Positions 30,438 through 39,318 of a stretch of 64,000 bases of DNA are shown here, one piece after another. A program made the position numbers and the translations under genes. How positions within the stretch are numbered: position 1 is the stretch's first letter; each line of letters starts with the position of its first letter. Source of the stretch: Nocardioides humi (GTDB lineage: Bacteria > Actinomycetota > Actinomycetes > Propionibacteriales > Nocardioidaceae); contig NZ_CP041146.1 of assembly GCF_006494775.1 (NCBI RefSeq), forward strand, positions 4,092,001 to 4,156,000, given 5' to 3'. Below the pieces are notes generated by a model, which saw nothing but the letters and a program-made list of their open reading frames with translations, was not told where the DNA came from and searched no databases.

Positions 30438-32950
30438 GGAGCGTCCTCGGTGACCAGCCGGACGAGATGGGCGCGGTTCTCGGCGCCGAGCTTCGCCCGG
30501 GCGTTGGCCAGCAGGGTCTGCACGGTCCGGCGCTGCAGCCCGAGCCGGGAGCCGATGTCGGCGTCGGTCAGGCCGTCGGCCACCAGCAGGGAGACCTCGT
30601 GCTCGCGCTCGGTGAGCGGGGAGTCGCCGCTGCGCGCCACCACCGCCGAGCGTCGTACGCCGAGCAGCCGCAGCGAGCGCTCGCAGTGGACCCGGATCGC
30701 CACCATGCCGTGGCTGCGGGACTCGTCCTCGGCCGCGATCAGCGCCGCCTCGGCGGCGGGGTCCGCGGCGAGGCGGAGCGCCTCGCCGACGAACCACAGG
30801 CAGCGCACCATCCGGGGGACGAACCCGTCGCGGTACCGCTCCGCCGCGATCCGGAAGTGCCGGGCCGCGGCGGTGAAGTCGTCCCGACGGACCGCGTCGA
30901 TCCCGTCGAGCTCGGGCGCCACCCCGGAGAGCATCCCCGTCTCGGGCAGCAGGTCCGGGCGACGCGGCGCGGGCTCGCCCAGTGCCCGCGCGGTCCACGC
31001 CCGGGTCGGAGCGACCATGGTCCGGCTCAGCTGGGGGAGGTCGTAGCGGTCGAGGGCGGCGAGCTGCTCGGCGGCGAGGTCGCCGCGCAGGGCGTCGAGG
31101 TGCGTCTCCGCCAGGATCCGGTGCACCTCGACCTGGCCGCGCTCGGTGGAGGTCGGGGGACCGGAGGCCAGTCGCGCCAGCCCGTCCTCGACCTGCCCGG
31201 TCTGGAGCTCGGCCTCGGCGAGGATGCAGTGCAGGTCGACCTCGACCAGTGCCGGCAGCCCGGGTGCGCGGAGCAGCTCGGGGACGCCGTCGATGATGGC
31301 CGGGTAGTCGGCGAGGCTGTGCAGGAGCTCGAAGCGGTGGAACTCGAAGTTGCGGCGGATCGCCACCAGGCGGAGGGCGTCGAACCGCGCGGCCGTCTCG
31401 TCGGCCAGGGCCAGCCCCTCGGCCAGCGGACCGTAGGACTGGTACGCCTCGACCCAGTTGCTGGCGATGCGCCATTCGCGGGCGAGGTTCCCCTCGGCGC
31501 GCGCCCGGGCCAGCGCCCGGGGCATCGCGTCGCGCCAGCGGTCGTCGCCCGAGACCAGGAGCGTGTCGGCGAAGGCCTTCAGGGCGGCGGATCGCTCGGC
31601 GTCGACCTCCTCGGCGCGCGCCATCGCGCGCTCCGCCACCCCCAGCGCCTCCGCCATGCCCTCGGGGCTGCCGGTGGTGGTGAGGATCGCGTAGTTCAGG
31701 TCCATCAGCGCCAGCACCTCCTCGCCGGTGCCGGGCGCGGCCAGGTCCGCCATGCGCGCGGCGAGGCCGGGCAGGGCGGCGGTGTCGCCGACATGAACGG
31801 CCTGCGCGTAGCGCTGCCGGGCGACGCGGAAGCGCAGGTCCGGTCGATCGGGCAGCCCGTCCAGCAGCGAGGCCGCGACGTCGAGCAGGTCGACCGCGCT
31901 CGCCTCCTCCGCCGCGCGCAGCCGGAACTCCGCGCCCTCGACCGGGTCGACGCACCGCGCCGCCGTCCCCAGGTGCGCGATCCGCTCGCCGGGCGTGAGC
32001 GCCTCGGCCACCGCGCGCATGGCCGCGGCATGAGCGGCCTCGAGCTCGCCGGCCGCCAGCAGGTGGCGGGCTCGCTGACCGGGATGGGTGAGCAGGTCCG
32101 CGAGCCGGCGATGAGCCCGCAGCTGGCGCTCCTCGGTGAGGAGATCGTCGATGACCTCGCCGATCAGGGCGTGCCGGATGGTGAGCGACCCGTGCTCGTG
32201 CACGACGATGCCGGACTCGACCAGGCCGGCCGCGTCGTCGAGGTCGGTCGCGGCGAGCGGCTGGCCCGCGAGCGCCAGCAGGGCGAGGTCCTCGACCTGC
32301 GGCTCCGGCAGCTGCCGGCAGCGCGCGAGGACGGCGCGGTGCAGGGTCGCGATGTCGGCGTCGGCGTCGGCCAGCTCCTCGAGCAGCAGCGGGTTGCCGC
32401 CGGACCGCTCCACCAGCGAGGTCACCTCGCTCGGCGTCAGTGCGGGCCGCAGGCGCCGGACGAGCTCGCCGGCGTCCGCGGGCTCGAGCGGCTCGAGGTT
32501 CAGCCGCCCGAGTCCGGCCGCCGTCAGCTGCTCGAGCGGGTCGGCGGCGCCCGGGTCGCCCCGCCGGACGGTGGCGACCAGGCGAACGCGTCCGACGAGC
32601 GCGTGCAGGACCCGACGGGTGTCGGGATCGGCCCACTGGACGTCGTCGACGTGCAGGATGTCGTCGCCGAGCGCGCGCTCGATCCGCTCGGCGGCGTACT
32701 CGGCGTCACCGGCCCAGCACTCGTCCGGGAGGTCGTCGCCGAACGCCCGCCGGAAGGCGAGGTACGGCGCCCAGGACAGGGTCGCCAGGCACCCGCCCTC
32801 CCGCACGCGCCGTCCCGCCAGGGCGGCGTGGACCAGCGCGGTCTTGCCCACCCCGGTCTCGCCGAACACCACGATGCCCGCCGGGCTCGCGGTGAGCGAG
32901 GCGCGCACCGCGTCGACCTCGTCCTCCCGCGCCACCAGCAGCGTGCCCAC
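30434..32950 (-). CDS. large LuxR-family (LAL/MalT-type) transcriptional regulator with ATPase domain (838 aa)
   Basis: STAND-type regulator. The N-terminus carries a P-loop (GETGVGKT, residues 30-37) and a Walker B-like segment (ILHVDDVQWAD near 98). The central 500 residues are helical and TPR-like. The C-terminus is a LuxR HTH with SPLTEREHEVSLLVADGLTDADIGSRL and RTVQTLLANARAKLG. These proteins are usually ligand- and ATP-dependent activators; the signal and targets are unknown. The GTG start gives the P-loop its usual short lead. It is divergent from the FnIII surface protein (137-bp gap), a possible target. Confidence 0.85.
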   Translation of the reverse strand: MGTLLVAREDEVDAVRASLTASPAGIVVFGETGVGKTALVHAALAGRRVREGGCLATLSWAPYLAFRRAFGDDLPDECWAGDAEYAAERIERALGDDILHVDDVQWADPDTRRVLHALVGRVRLVATVRRGDPGAADPLEQLTAAGLGRLNLEPLEPADAGELVRRLRPALTPSEVTSLVERSGGNPLLLEELADADADIATLHRAVLARCRQLPEPQVEDLALLALAGQPLAATDLDDAAGLVESGIVVHEHGSLTIRHALIGEVIDDLLTEERQLRAHRRLADLLTHPGQRARHLLAAGELEAAHAAAMRAVAEALTPGERIAHLGTAARCVDPVEGAEFRLRAAEEASAVDLLDVAASLLDGLPDRPDLRFRVARQRYAQAVHVGDTAALPGLAARMADLAAPGTGEEVLALMDLNYAILTTTGSPEGMAEALGVAERAMARAEEVDAERSAALKAFADTLLVSGDDRWRDAMPRALARARAEGNLAREWRIASNWVEAYQSYGPLAEGLALADETAARFDALRLVAIRRNFEFHRFELLHSLADYPAIIDGVPELLRAPGLPALVEVDLHCILAEAELQTGQVEDGLARLASGPPTSTERGQVEVHRILAETHLDALRGDLAAEQLAALDRYDLPQLSRTMVAPTRAWTARALGEPAPRRPDLLPETGMLSGVAPELDGIDAVRRDDFTAAARHFRIAAERYRDGFVPRMVRCLWFVGEALRLAADPAAEAALIAAEDESRSHGMVAIRVHCERSLRLLGVRRSAVVARSGDSPLTEREHEVSLLVADGLTDADIGSRLGLQRRTVQTLLANARAKLGAENRAHLVRLVTEDAP

Positions 32951-33087
32951 GCCCGGAGGGTATCGAGAAGGGCTTGCTGAAGGGCGCGTTCACGTGGCGC
33001 AGAAGCACGATGCGCTGCGAGGAGCGCACGGATCAGGGTGGGCGGGCGCCACCGCGCCGTTGTCTGCCCACCCCTCGAGGAGTCTCG

Positions 33088-35106
33088 ATGTTCCCCGTCC
33101 CATCTCGCCGCCGTCGTGGCCGGCACGCGATCCGCCGACTGACCGCCGTGGTGGCGCTGGCCCTGGGGCTCGTGATCCCCGTCGTCACGCCCGGGACGGC
33201 GCACGCGGCGGACGACTGGATCGTGGGCACCTCGCAGCAGTCCACGATCCTCAACTGCCCGTCGATCGTCTGGGGGACGCCGTACCCGGAGCCCGGCATC
33301 CATGCCGTCAACGCCTACCACGGGACCCTGGGAACCTCGCCGAGGGTGGGGCAGACGTCGTACATGACGACCGTGCTGACGCGGATCGGGACGCACTGCG
33401 ACACGCCGTTCGCGTTCCCGAAGTTCGTGCTGCCCTCGGGGGTGGTCTTCGACACCAGCGAGCCGATCGAGTGCTACTACAAGCCTCCCCAGGGGACGCA
33501 GGCGCCGGTGACGAACGGCCAGGAGTGCCCGCAGTGGTCCGCGATCGCCGCCGACGGGAGGTACACCAGCACGAAGTCGGGGTGGTACGGCGGGTGGCCG
33601 CTGCCGAGCAACACGAACGGCTACAACGACTCCCAGTGGGAGTTCGTCGTCCCGATCAAGGCGACGAGCGTGCAGAACGGCAGCGTCATCCGTTCCGAGG
33701 TCGACGTCGCCGACGGCAACGACAACCCCACCCTCAGGCCGCAGGTGAGCTTCTACGCTCCGACCGCCCCGTCGGGCGCGCCTCCCGGCGTACCGTCGCT
33801 GAACAGCGTCCAGGTGTTCCCCTCCGCCACGAGCGTGAGCGTCGGCTTCACCCCGCCCGCGAACGACGGCGGGTCGGCGATCACCGCCTACCGTGTCGAG
33901 TGCTTCTCACAGGACGGCGGGGTCACGGGCAGCGCCACCGGTCCCAGCTCACCGATCACGGTGTCCGGGCTCACTGCCGGCAAGCGGTACAGCTGCCGGA
34001 TGCAGGCGCAGAACAGCGTCGGTTGGGGGTCCTGGTCCGCCGGGTCGCTGTCCTTCCCGATGGTGCCGCCGACGCCCTCCGCCCCGGGCGCGCCGACCGA
34101 TCTGGTCCTCACCGAGCTGGAGCTGACCAAGATCCGGGCCACCTTCACCCCGCCGGCGTCGACCGGTGGCAGCCCGATCAGCAGCTACTGGGTGCAGTGC
34201 TGGCAGGAGGGCGACAACCACGTGCCGGCGGGATCCTCGGAAGGCCCCGGCACCACGCACACCGTCTCGGACCTGATCCCCGGCCGGCGCTACAACTGTC
34301 GGGTGAAGGCCACGAACGCGGCCGGCGTGGAGGGAGCGTGGAGCGGTTACAGCAGCATCGCGCTCGGCGCCACCCCGCCGGGAGCGCCGAGCGGCGTGAC
34401 GGCGACCGCCACGTCGGCGACGACCGCTGGGGTGACCTTCGCGGCGCCGGCCGCCAACGGCGGCGACACCATCACGGCGTACGGCACCGAGTGCGTGTCG
34501 AGCGACGGCGGTGCCAGTCGGACGGCGTTGTCGGCGGCGTCGCCGGCAACGGTGTCCGGGCTGACGCCCGAGAGGCAGTACCGCTGCCAGGTGCGGGCGC
34601 AGAACAGCAAGGGCTGGGGCGCCTGGTCCGGGCTCTCCGCGAGCTTCACCACGCCGGCGGCGCCGGCCGGTCCGGGCCAGCCCGGCGACCCCGGGGCACC
34701 CGGCGCACCCGGCGCCCCGCCGGCGGCGACCCCCGGATCCTGGACCACCCTGGACGAGTCGGCGCTGAAGCGGAAGGGCAGGTGGAAGGCGGTCAAGGGC
34801 GCCGGCTATCACCAGGGTGGTGCGCGGACCGCCAAGAGACCCGGCGCGGCCCTGGTGACGAAGGGCAAGGTCGGTGCCGCCGGGCTGGAGCTCGTCGCCA
34901 CCACGTGCAAGAGGTGCGGCAAGGTCGTCGTGTACTACGGCAAGAAGAGGATCGCGAAGATCTCGCTGAAGTCCGCGAGCACCCGGCACGGCCAGGTCCT
35001 CCCGATCAGGAGCTGGTCGGCGACGCAGAAGGCGAAGAAGATCCGGATCGTGGTGGTCGGCAGGAAGAAGGTCACCATCGACGCCCTCCGCATCCGTACG
35101 ACGTGA
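33088..35106 (+). CDS. secreted protein with three FnIII domains and a basic C-terminal domain (672 aa)
   Basis: The ATG at 33088 follows CGAGGAG. The signal peptide has six-plus arginines, a hydrophobic core and a probable cleavage after AHA (residue 40). Residues 41-225 form an unknown domain with several cysteines. Three fibronectin type III domains follow at about 227-325, 333-426 and 430-522; each has a conserved Cys pair in a V-E/Q-C and Y-x-C-R/Q setting, unusual for FnIII and suited to an exported disulfide. A short Gly-Ala-Pro collagen-like linker (525-552) leads to a Lys/Arg-rich domain (to 672) with a CKRCGK pair. A cell-wall or matrix adhesin is plausible; no anchor signal is seen. 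Confidence 0.75.
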   Translation: MFPVPSRRRRGRHAIRRLTAVVALALGLVIPVVTPGTAHAADDWIVGTSQQSTILNCPSIVWGTPYPEPGIHAVNAYHGTLGTSPRVGQTSYMTTVLTRIGTHCDTPFAFPKFVLPSGVVFDTSEPIECYYKPPQGTQAPVTNGQECPQWSAIAADGRYTSTKSGWYGGWPLPSNTNGYNDSQWEFVVPIKATSVQNGSVIRSEVDVADGNDNPTLRPQVSFYAPTAPSGAPPGVPSLNSVQVFPSATSVSVGFTPPANDGGSAITAYRVECFSQDGGVTGSATGPSSPITVSGLTAGKRYSCRMQAQNSVGWGSWSAGSLSFPMVPPTPSAPGAPTDLVLTELELTKIRATFTPPASTGGSPISSYWVQCWQEGDNHVPAGSSEGPGTTHTVSDLIPGRRYNCRVKATNAAGVEGAWSGYSSIALGATPPGAPSGVTATATSATTAGVTFAAPAANGGDTITAYGTECVSSDGGASRTALSAASPATVSGLTPERQYRCQVRAQNSKGWGAWSGLSASFTTPAAPAGPGQPGDPGAPGAPGAPPAATPGSWTTLDESALKRKGRWKAVKGAGYHQGGARTAKRPGAALVTKGKVGAAGLELVATTCKRCGKVVVYYGKKRIAKISLKSASTRHGQVLPIRSWSATQKAKKIRIVVVGRKKVTIDALRIRTT

Positions 35107-35179
35107 CGCCCGGCCGGGCCGGCCGCCGCCGGTCCGGGCGGGTCGCGGCGGGGCTGGGCCGGTCTGGTGGAATGGAGCC

Positions 35180-36199
35180 ATGAGCCAGGAGCAGCCCCGC
35201 CCGGGACAGGCGACGCTGGCGGGTGCGCTGATCGTCGGCGGGTCCGTGTTCGTCGTGCTCGCCGCCTGGCAGCGGATCTCCTCCCTCCACACGCTGGAGG
35301 TCCAGGAGGAGCTCCAGCGGGTCCTGACCGAGCCGATGACCGCCAACCTCGGCCTGAGCGTCGACGGCCTGGCGACCGCGATCCGCATCCTGTGCCTGGT
35401 CGGCGCGGGTGCGGCGACGGCGTCGGCGATCCTCGGCATCCAGGTCTTCAAGCGCTCGGCGGGCGCGCGGGTCGCGCTCACCGTGCTCGCGCCCTTGCTG
35501 TTCGTCGGCGGCCTGGCGACGGCCGGCTTCCTCGCGCCGATGGTGCTCGCCGGGATCGCGCTGCTGTGGCTCCAGCCGACCCGGGACTGGTACGCCGGAC
35601 GCCCGTGGATCCAGCGCTACGAGGAGCGGCGTGCCGCCCGGCTCGCCGCGCTCCGGCCACCGGGGGCGCAGGCTCCGCCCGGGACGCCGGCGCCGCCTGC
35701 CGTCGTACCCCCGTCCGGTCCGGCGCCGCTCCCGCCGCCGGGTGCCCGGGGTCGCGTGGACCGCGGCGCCCGCCCGCCGGCACTGGTCGCCGCGTGCGTG
35801 CTCACCTGGATCGCCTCCGGCCTGGTCGTGCTCGCCCTGGCCCTGGTCGGGACCTGGGTGGCGCAGCACCGCGAGCAGGTGTTCGCCGACGTCGTCCGCG
35901 ACCAGCCGTCCTGGCTCGACACCTCGCAGGTGACCGAGGCGGACGTCGTCGCGAGCGTCTACCTGCTCCTCGGCGGGGTGGCCGCCTGGGCGCTCGGCGC
36001 GGCGGTGCTCGCCGTCCTCGCCCTCGTCGGGCAGAACTGGGCCCGGATCACGCTGGCGATCTCGGGCGGGTGCGCCGCGCTGCTCGCGCTGCTGCTGTCC
36101 CTCGGGGTCTGGCCGCTGGTCATCCTCGTGGCGATGCTGGCCGGGAGCACCTGGCTGCTGATCCGGCCCGAGGTCGCCCGGTGGTACGCCGGGCGCTGA
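35180..36199 (+). CDS. polytopic membrane protein of unknown function (339 aa)
   Basis: Seven likely membrane segments: one near residues 12-30, one near 60-85, two between 95 and 130, then, after a Pro/Ala-rich cytosolic or external loop (about 150-190), three or four more to residue 330. Both halves end in a similar motif, TRDWYAGRPW and EVARWYAGR, which suggests an internal relationship between them. I do not recognise the family; similar Pro-linker membrane proteins are common in Nocardioides-type genomes. It is 73 bp after the FnIII gene and could share its transcript. The ATG lies 6 nt after TGGAAT, so it may instead be leaderless. Confidence 0.65.
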   Translation: MSQEQPRPGQATLAGALIVGGSVFVVLAAWQRISSLHTLEVQEELQRVLTEPMTANLGLSVDGLATAIRILCLVGAGAATASAILGIQVFKRSAGARVALTVLAPLLFVGGLATAGFLAPMVLAGIALLWLQPTRDWYAGRPWIQRYEERRAARLAALRPPGAQAPPGTPAPPAVVPPSGPAPLPPPGARGRVDRGARPPALVAACVLTWIASGLVVLALALVGTWVAQHREQVFADVVRDQPSWLDTSQVTEADVVASVYLLLGGVAAWALGAAVLAVLALVGQNWARITLAISGGCAALLALLLSLGVWPLVILVAMLAGSTWLLIRPEVARWYAGR

Positions 36200-36209
36200 G
36201 CGTCGGGCT

Positions 36210-36253
36210 CGATCTCGGGCTCAGGCGCGGGCCCGATCTCGGGCTCAGGCGCG
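36210..36253. repeat. two direct copies of a 20-bp sequence
   Basis: CGATCTCGGGCTCAGGCGCG occurs at 36210-36229 and 36234-36253. The second copy contains the stop codon of the aminotransferase gene, so the duplication covers the end of that gene and the gap after it. Confidence 0.8.
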
Positions 36254-37417
36254 CAGGTCGGCCGCGCCGAGCCGGCGGACCGCCTCGGCGATGACCGCGG
36301 GCTGCTTGCAGAACGCCCAGCGCACCAGGTGGCGGCCGCTGCCGGGCGCGTCGGGGTCGTCGTAGAACACCTCCGACGGGATCGCCACGACACCGGCGCG
36401 CTCCGGCAGCGCGCGGCAGAAGTCGCTGCCGCTGGCCCAGCCGAGGTCGGTGACGTCGGTGGTGGCGAAGTAGGTGCCCTCGGGGAGGTAGGTCGTCAGG
36501 CCGGCCGCGCGCAGCCCCGCGACGAGCTGGTCGCGCTGGGCCTGGAGATCGCGCGCGAGGGCCGCGGGGAAGGCGTCGCCGGCGTCGAGCGCCGCGGCCA
36601 CCGCCGGCTGCAGGGGAGCGCCGGAGGTGAAGGTGAGCCACTGCTTGGCCGCGGTCACCGCCGCGACCAGCTCCGCCGGACCGGTCGCCCAGCCCACCTT
36701 CCAGCCGGTGACCGACCAGGACTTCCCGGCGCTGGACAGGGTCAGCGTCCGCTCGGCCATGCCGGGCAGGGTCGCGATCGGCACATGCCGCCGGCCGTCG
36801 AAGGTGAGGTGCTCGTAGACCTCGTCGGTGACGACGAGCAGGTCGTGCTGCCGGGCCACCCGGGCGACGGCGGCGAGCTCGGCGGCGTCGAGCACCCGGC
36901 CGGTCGGGTTGTGGGGGGTGTTGAGCAGGATCAGCCTGGTCCGGTCCGAGACCGCCGCCTCGAGCTCGGCCGGGTCGAGCCGGAAGTCCGGCGCGCGCAG
37001 GGTCACCGGGCGTCGTACGCCGCCGGCGAAGTCGATCATCGCCGTGTAGGAGTCGTAGTACGGCTCGAGCACCACCACCTCGTCGCCCGGGTCGACCAGC
37101 CCGAGCAGCGCGCCGGCGATGGCCTCCGTGCAGCCGGTGGTCACGACGACCTGGGAGTCGGGATCGAGGTCGATGCCGTAGTGGCGCCGCTGGTGGCGGG
37201 CGATCGCGTGCCGCAGCGCGGGGACGCCGATGCCGGGTGCGTACTGGTTGGCGCCGCCTCGGAGCGCGTCGACGGCCGCGCCGATGATCTCGGGCGGGCC
37301 GTCGGTGTCGGGGAAGCCCTGGCCGAGGTTGACCGAGCCGGTGCGGACGGCGAGCGCGGACATCTCGGCGAAGATCGTCTCGCCCATGCCGGCGACGCGA
37401 TGAGCTGCAGGGTGCAC
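36245..37417 (-). CDS. PLP-dependent aminotransferase, class I/II (DapC/YbdL-like, 390 aa)
   Basis: Fold-type I aminotransferase. Motifs in order: [15 protein letters not shown] near residue 35, [16 protein letters not shown] (substrate loop), [11 protein letters not shown] near 190, [13 protein letters not shown] near 215, and [16 protein letters not shown] near 250 with the PLP-binding lysine. The C-terminal domain has LVRWAFCKQ with the carboxylate-binding arginine. Relatives in actinobacteria are annotated as N-succinyldiaminopimelate aminotransferase DapC or as methionine/kynurenine aminotransferase, and the sequence alone does not decide. The GTG at 37417 gives the usual N-terminus; an ATG 30 bp later is possible. 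Confidence 0.85.
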   Translation of the reverse strand: MHPAAHRVAGMGETIFAEMSALAVRTGSVNLGQGFPDTDGPPEIIGAAVDALRGGANQYAPGIGVPALRHAIARHQRRHYGIDLDPDSQVVVTTGCTEAIAGALLGLVDPGDEVVVLEPYYDSYTAMIDFAGGVRRPVTLRAPDFRLDPAELEAAVSDRTRLILLNTPHNPTGRVLDAAELAAVARVARQHDLLVVTDEVYEHLTFDGRRHVPIATLPGMAERTLTLSSAGKSWSVTGWKVGWATGPAELVAAVTAAKQWLTFTSGAPLQPAVAAALDAGDAFPAALARDLQAQRDQLVAGLRAAGLTTYLPEGTYFATTDVTDLGWASGSDFCRALPERAGVVAIPSEVFYDDPDAPGSGRHLVRWAFCKQPAVIAEAVRRLGAADLRA

Positions 37418-37428
37418 GGGAACCGACC

Positions 37429-38004
37429 CTACTGCCGGAACACCTCCCGGAAGTCGAGCTCGACCTCGTCGTGCCCGGGCACCGTGACGGTGGCGGTCGG
37501 GCTCGCCTCGGTCACGCGCGCCACCTCGACCCATTCGCCGTCGGTGAGCTGGTTGACCTCGATGGACGGATCGTCGTCGGGGTCGACGATCCAGTACTGC
37601 TGAATGCCGGCAGAGGCGTACTCCGGGCCCTTGCGGATCAGGTCCTCGCTCCGCGTGGTCGGGGAGAGGATCTCCACGACGATCAGCGGCGGATCGTCGG
37701 TGCCCTCGATCCAGGGACCGGTCGGAGTGCGGACGGTCAGCGCCAGATCAGGCCTGCGCATCCGGTTGGCGGGCAGCCAGGTGTCCGCCTCGGTCCCGCC
37801 CCACAGGTCGGGGAATCGAGTCCGGAACCAGTGGGCGAGCTCGTACTGCAAAGACGCGTGTCGCGAGACGGGAGCCATGGTGTAGATCACCGCCACCCCG
37901 TCGACCCACTCGGCCTTCGGCTTGTCCGGCAACGACCGGAACTCCTCGAAGGACATCGGGATCCGTTCGATGCCGGGTGCGCTGACCGGGGTGAGGGCGG
38001 ACAT
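37429..38004 (-). CDS. Uma2-family (DUF820) putative restriction-endonuclease-fold protein (191 aa)
   Basis: Uma2 proteins have a PD-(D/E)xK nuclease-like fold. Conserved parts here are PMSFEEFRSLPDKPKAEWVDG near residue 20, MRRPDLALTV near 80 (with the metal-binding Asp), LIVVEILSPTTRSEDLIRKG near 110 (Glu and Lys), and IQQYWIVDPDD near 140. The family is very common in Nocardioides and cyanobacteria, and its biological target is unknown. The ATG at 38004 begins the conserved part. About 50 bp upstream lies a strong GGAAGGAGC ribosome site and an ATG in another frame, a layout shared with the second Uma2 gene of this window. Confidence 0.85.
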   Translation of the reverse strand: MSALTPVSAPGIERIPMSFEEFRSLPDKPKAEWVDGVAVIYTMAPVSRHASLQYELAHWFRTRFPDLWGGTEADTWLPANRMRRPDLALTVRTPTGPWIEGTDDPPLIVVEILSPTTRSEDLIRKGPEYASAGIQQYWIVDPDDDPSIEVNQLTDGEWVEVARVTEASPTATVTVPGHDEVELDFREVFRQ

Positions 38005-38141
38005 GGCTTGCCTCGCGGGGTAGGGGACAGGCAGTGACACATCGGTGCTCCTTCCATGATGACCCGAGAACGGGAGGGAGACCAAGCATGGCGTGAGGGT
38101 CCGACGACAGCCCGCGTTGTCCACAGGCGCCCGGAAGGCAA

Positions 38142-38147
38142 TAGCCT
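38142..38147 (+). promoter_or_regulatory. -10 element (TAGCCT) of a probable leaderless pyrE mRNA
   Basis: TAGCCT ends 8 nt before the GTG start and no Shine-Dalgarno lies between them, so transcription should begin at or next to the start codon. Confidence 0.5.
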
Positions 38148-38155
38148 CAGGACTC

Positions 38156-38701
38156 GTGACGACCACCGACACCGCCCTCGCCGCCGACATCGACGCCACC
38201 TGCCGCCTGACGGGCGAGTTCGTGCTCCGCTCGGGTCAGGTGAGCAACGAGTACTTCGACAAGTACCTCTTCGAGGCGGACCCGCTCCTGCTCGCCCGGG
38301 TCGCGCGCGAGGTCGCGCAGCTGCTGCCGGCCGACGCCGAGCTGCTCGGCGGCCTGGAGATGGGCGGCATCCCGATCGCGACCGCGGTGAGCCAGCTCGT
38401 GGGGCTGCCGGCGGTGTTCGTGCGGAAGAAGGCCAAGGAGTACGGCACCGCCAAGCTCGCGGAGGGCCCGTCGTACGACGGCCGCAGGGTCGTGCTGATC
38501 GAGGACGTCATCACCACCGGGGGAGCCGTGCGCGACGCGACGAGCGCGCTGCGCTCGGGCGGTGCGGTCGTCGAGACGGTGGTGTGCGCGATCGACCGCA
38601 GCCCGGCGGGGGAGAACCCGCTGGCGGACGTCGGGCTCGAGGTGCGGGCCGTGCTGACGAAGGCGGAGCTGGACGCGGCCCGGGCCGCCGCCCGGGGCTG
38701 A
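38156..38701 (+). CDS. pyrE: orotate phosphoribosyltransferase (181 aa)
   Basis: Converts orotate and PRPP to orotidine 5'-phosphate in pyrimidine synthesis. The PRPP-binding signature VVLIEDVITTGGAV lies near residue 113; LLGGLEMGGIPIATAVS near 63 and FVRKKAKEYGTAKLAEG near 88 form the flexible loop and active site. The length is typical for the actinobacterial short form. The GTG start at 38156 is preceded by a -10-like hexamer rather than a ribosome site. A hairpin terminator follows 26 bp after the stop. Confidence 0.96.
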   Translation: MTTTDTALAADIDATCRLTGEFVLRSGQVSNEYFDKYLFEADPLLLARVAREVAQLLPADAELLGGLEMGGIPIATAVSQLVGLPAVFVRKKAKEYGTAKLAEGPSYDGRRVVLIEDVITTGGAVRDATSALRSGGAVVETVVCAIDRSPAGENPLADVGLEVRAVLTKAELDAARAAARG

Positions 38702-38727
38702 TCCCGCGGCGGGGCGCCCGTCACATC

Positions 38728-38758
38728 AGCCCCATCGGTCACGCCGGTGGGGCTCTTC
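38728..38758 (+). terminator. pyrE terminator hairpin
   Basis: AGCCCCATCGG (38728-38738) pairs with 38744-38754 with one mismatch around a 5-nt loop, followed by CTTC. It is the expected stop signal for the pyrE transcript. Confidence 0.75.
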
Positions 38759-38823
38759 ATGCGCTTGTCAGGTGTTGCAACCCCTGACAAGCGCATGGAT
38801 CCCCGGACATCCGGGGATCCATG
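38758..38823. terminator. two further adjoining perfect hairpins between pyrE and the VOC gene
   Basis: First: CATGCGCTTGTCAGG (38758-38772) with 38783-38797, 10-nt loop. Second: CATGGATCCCCGGA (38794-38807) with 38810-38823, 2-nt loop. They share the four bases CATG, so only one can form fully at a time. The genes on both sides converge here. The second core equals that at 27148-27171. Confidence 0.7.
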
Positions 38824-38832
38824 CAGCCGGGC

Positions 38833-39273
38833 TCAGCCCTCCCCGCGCGCACCAGCGATGTTGACCAGCCAGTCGACGCCGTACTTGTCCCTCAGCATCC
38901 CGAAGCTGTCGCCCCAGGGGGCCGGGGCCAGTGGCTCGTGGACGGTGGCGCCCTCGGAGAGGCCCGCCCACCAGGCGCGGAGGGTGTCGCCGTCCTCGGC
39001 GGGGCCGCTGATGCTGACCTGCTGCGTCTGCGGCTCACCGGGCACGTGCGAGGGGTGGTCGGCGCCCATCAGGAGCACCGAGTCGGACACGCTCAGCGCG
39101 GAGTGCATGACCCAGTCGGCCTCGCCCTCGGCCTCGGCCACGCCCGCCGCGGTGCCGCCCATGTCGGCGAACGTCATCACGCTCAGCTCGCCGCCGAGGA
39201 CCGACTGGTAGAACTCCATCGCCTCGCGGGCCTGGCCGCGCCAGTTGACGTAGGGGGCGAGGTGGATCGCCAT
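38833..39273 (-). CDS. VOC-family (PhnB/glyoxalase-like) protein (146 aa)
   Basis: A vicinal-oxygen-chelate fold protein of the PhnB type: PYVNWRGQAREAMEFYQSVLGG at the start and AWWAGLSEGATVHEPLAPAPWGDSFG near residue 105, ending in a DKYGVDWLVNI strand. PhnB-like proteins are small dimers that often lack a known activity. The ligand is unknown. The ATG has GGGAGCA 4-10 nt upstream. It is separated from the DedA gene by 45 bp on the same strand. Confidence 0.85.
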   Translation of the reverse strand: MAIHLAPYVNWRGQAREAMEFYQSVLGGELSVMTFADMGGTAAGVAEAEGEADWVMHSALSVSDSVLLMGADHPSHVPGEPQTQQVSISGPAEDGDTLRAWWAGLSEGATVHEPLAPAPWGDSFGMLRDKYGVDWLVNIAGARGEG

Positions 39274-39318
39274 GGCTGCTCCCGGGTGTCGTGGTGGACT
39301 CGATACCGGGGCAGACTG

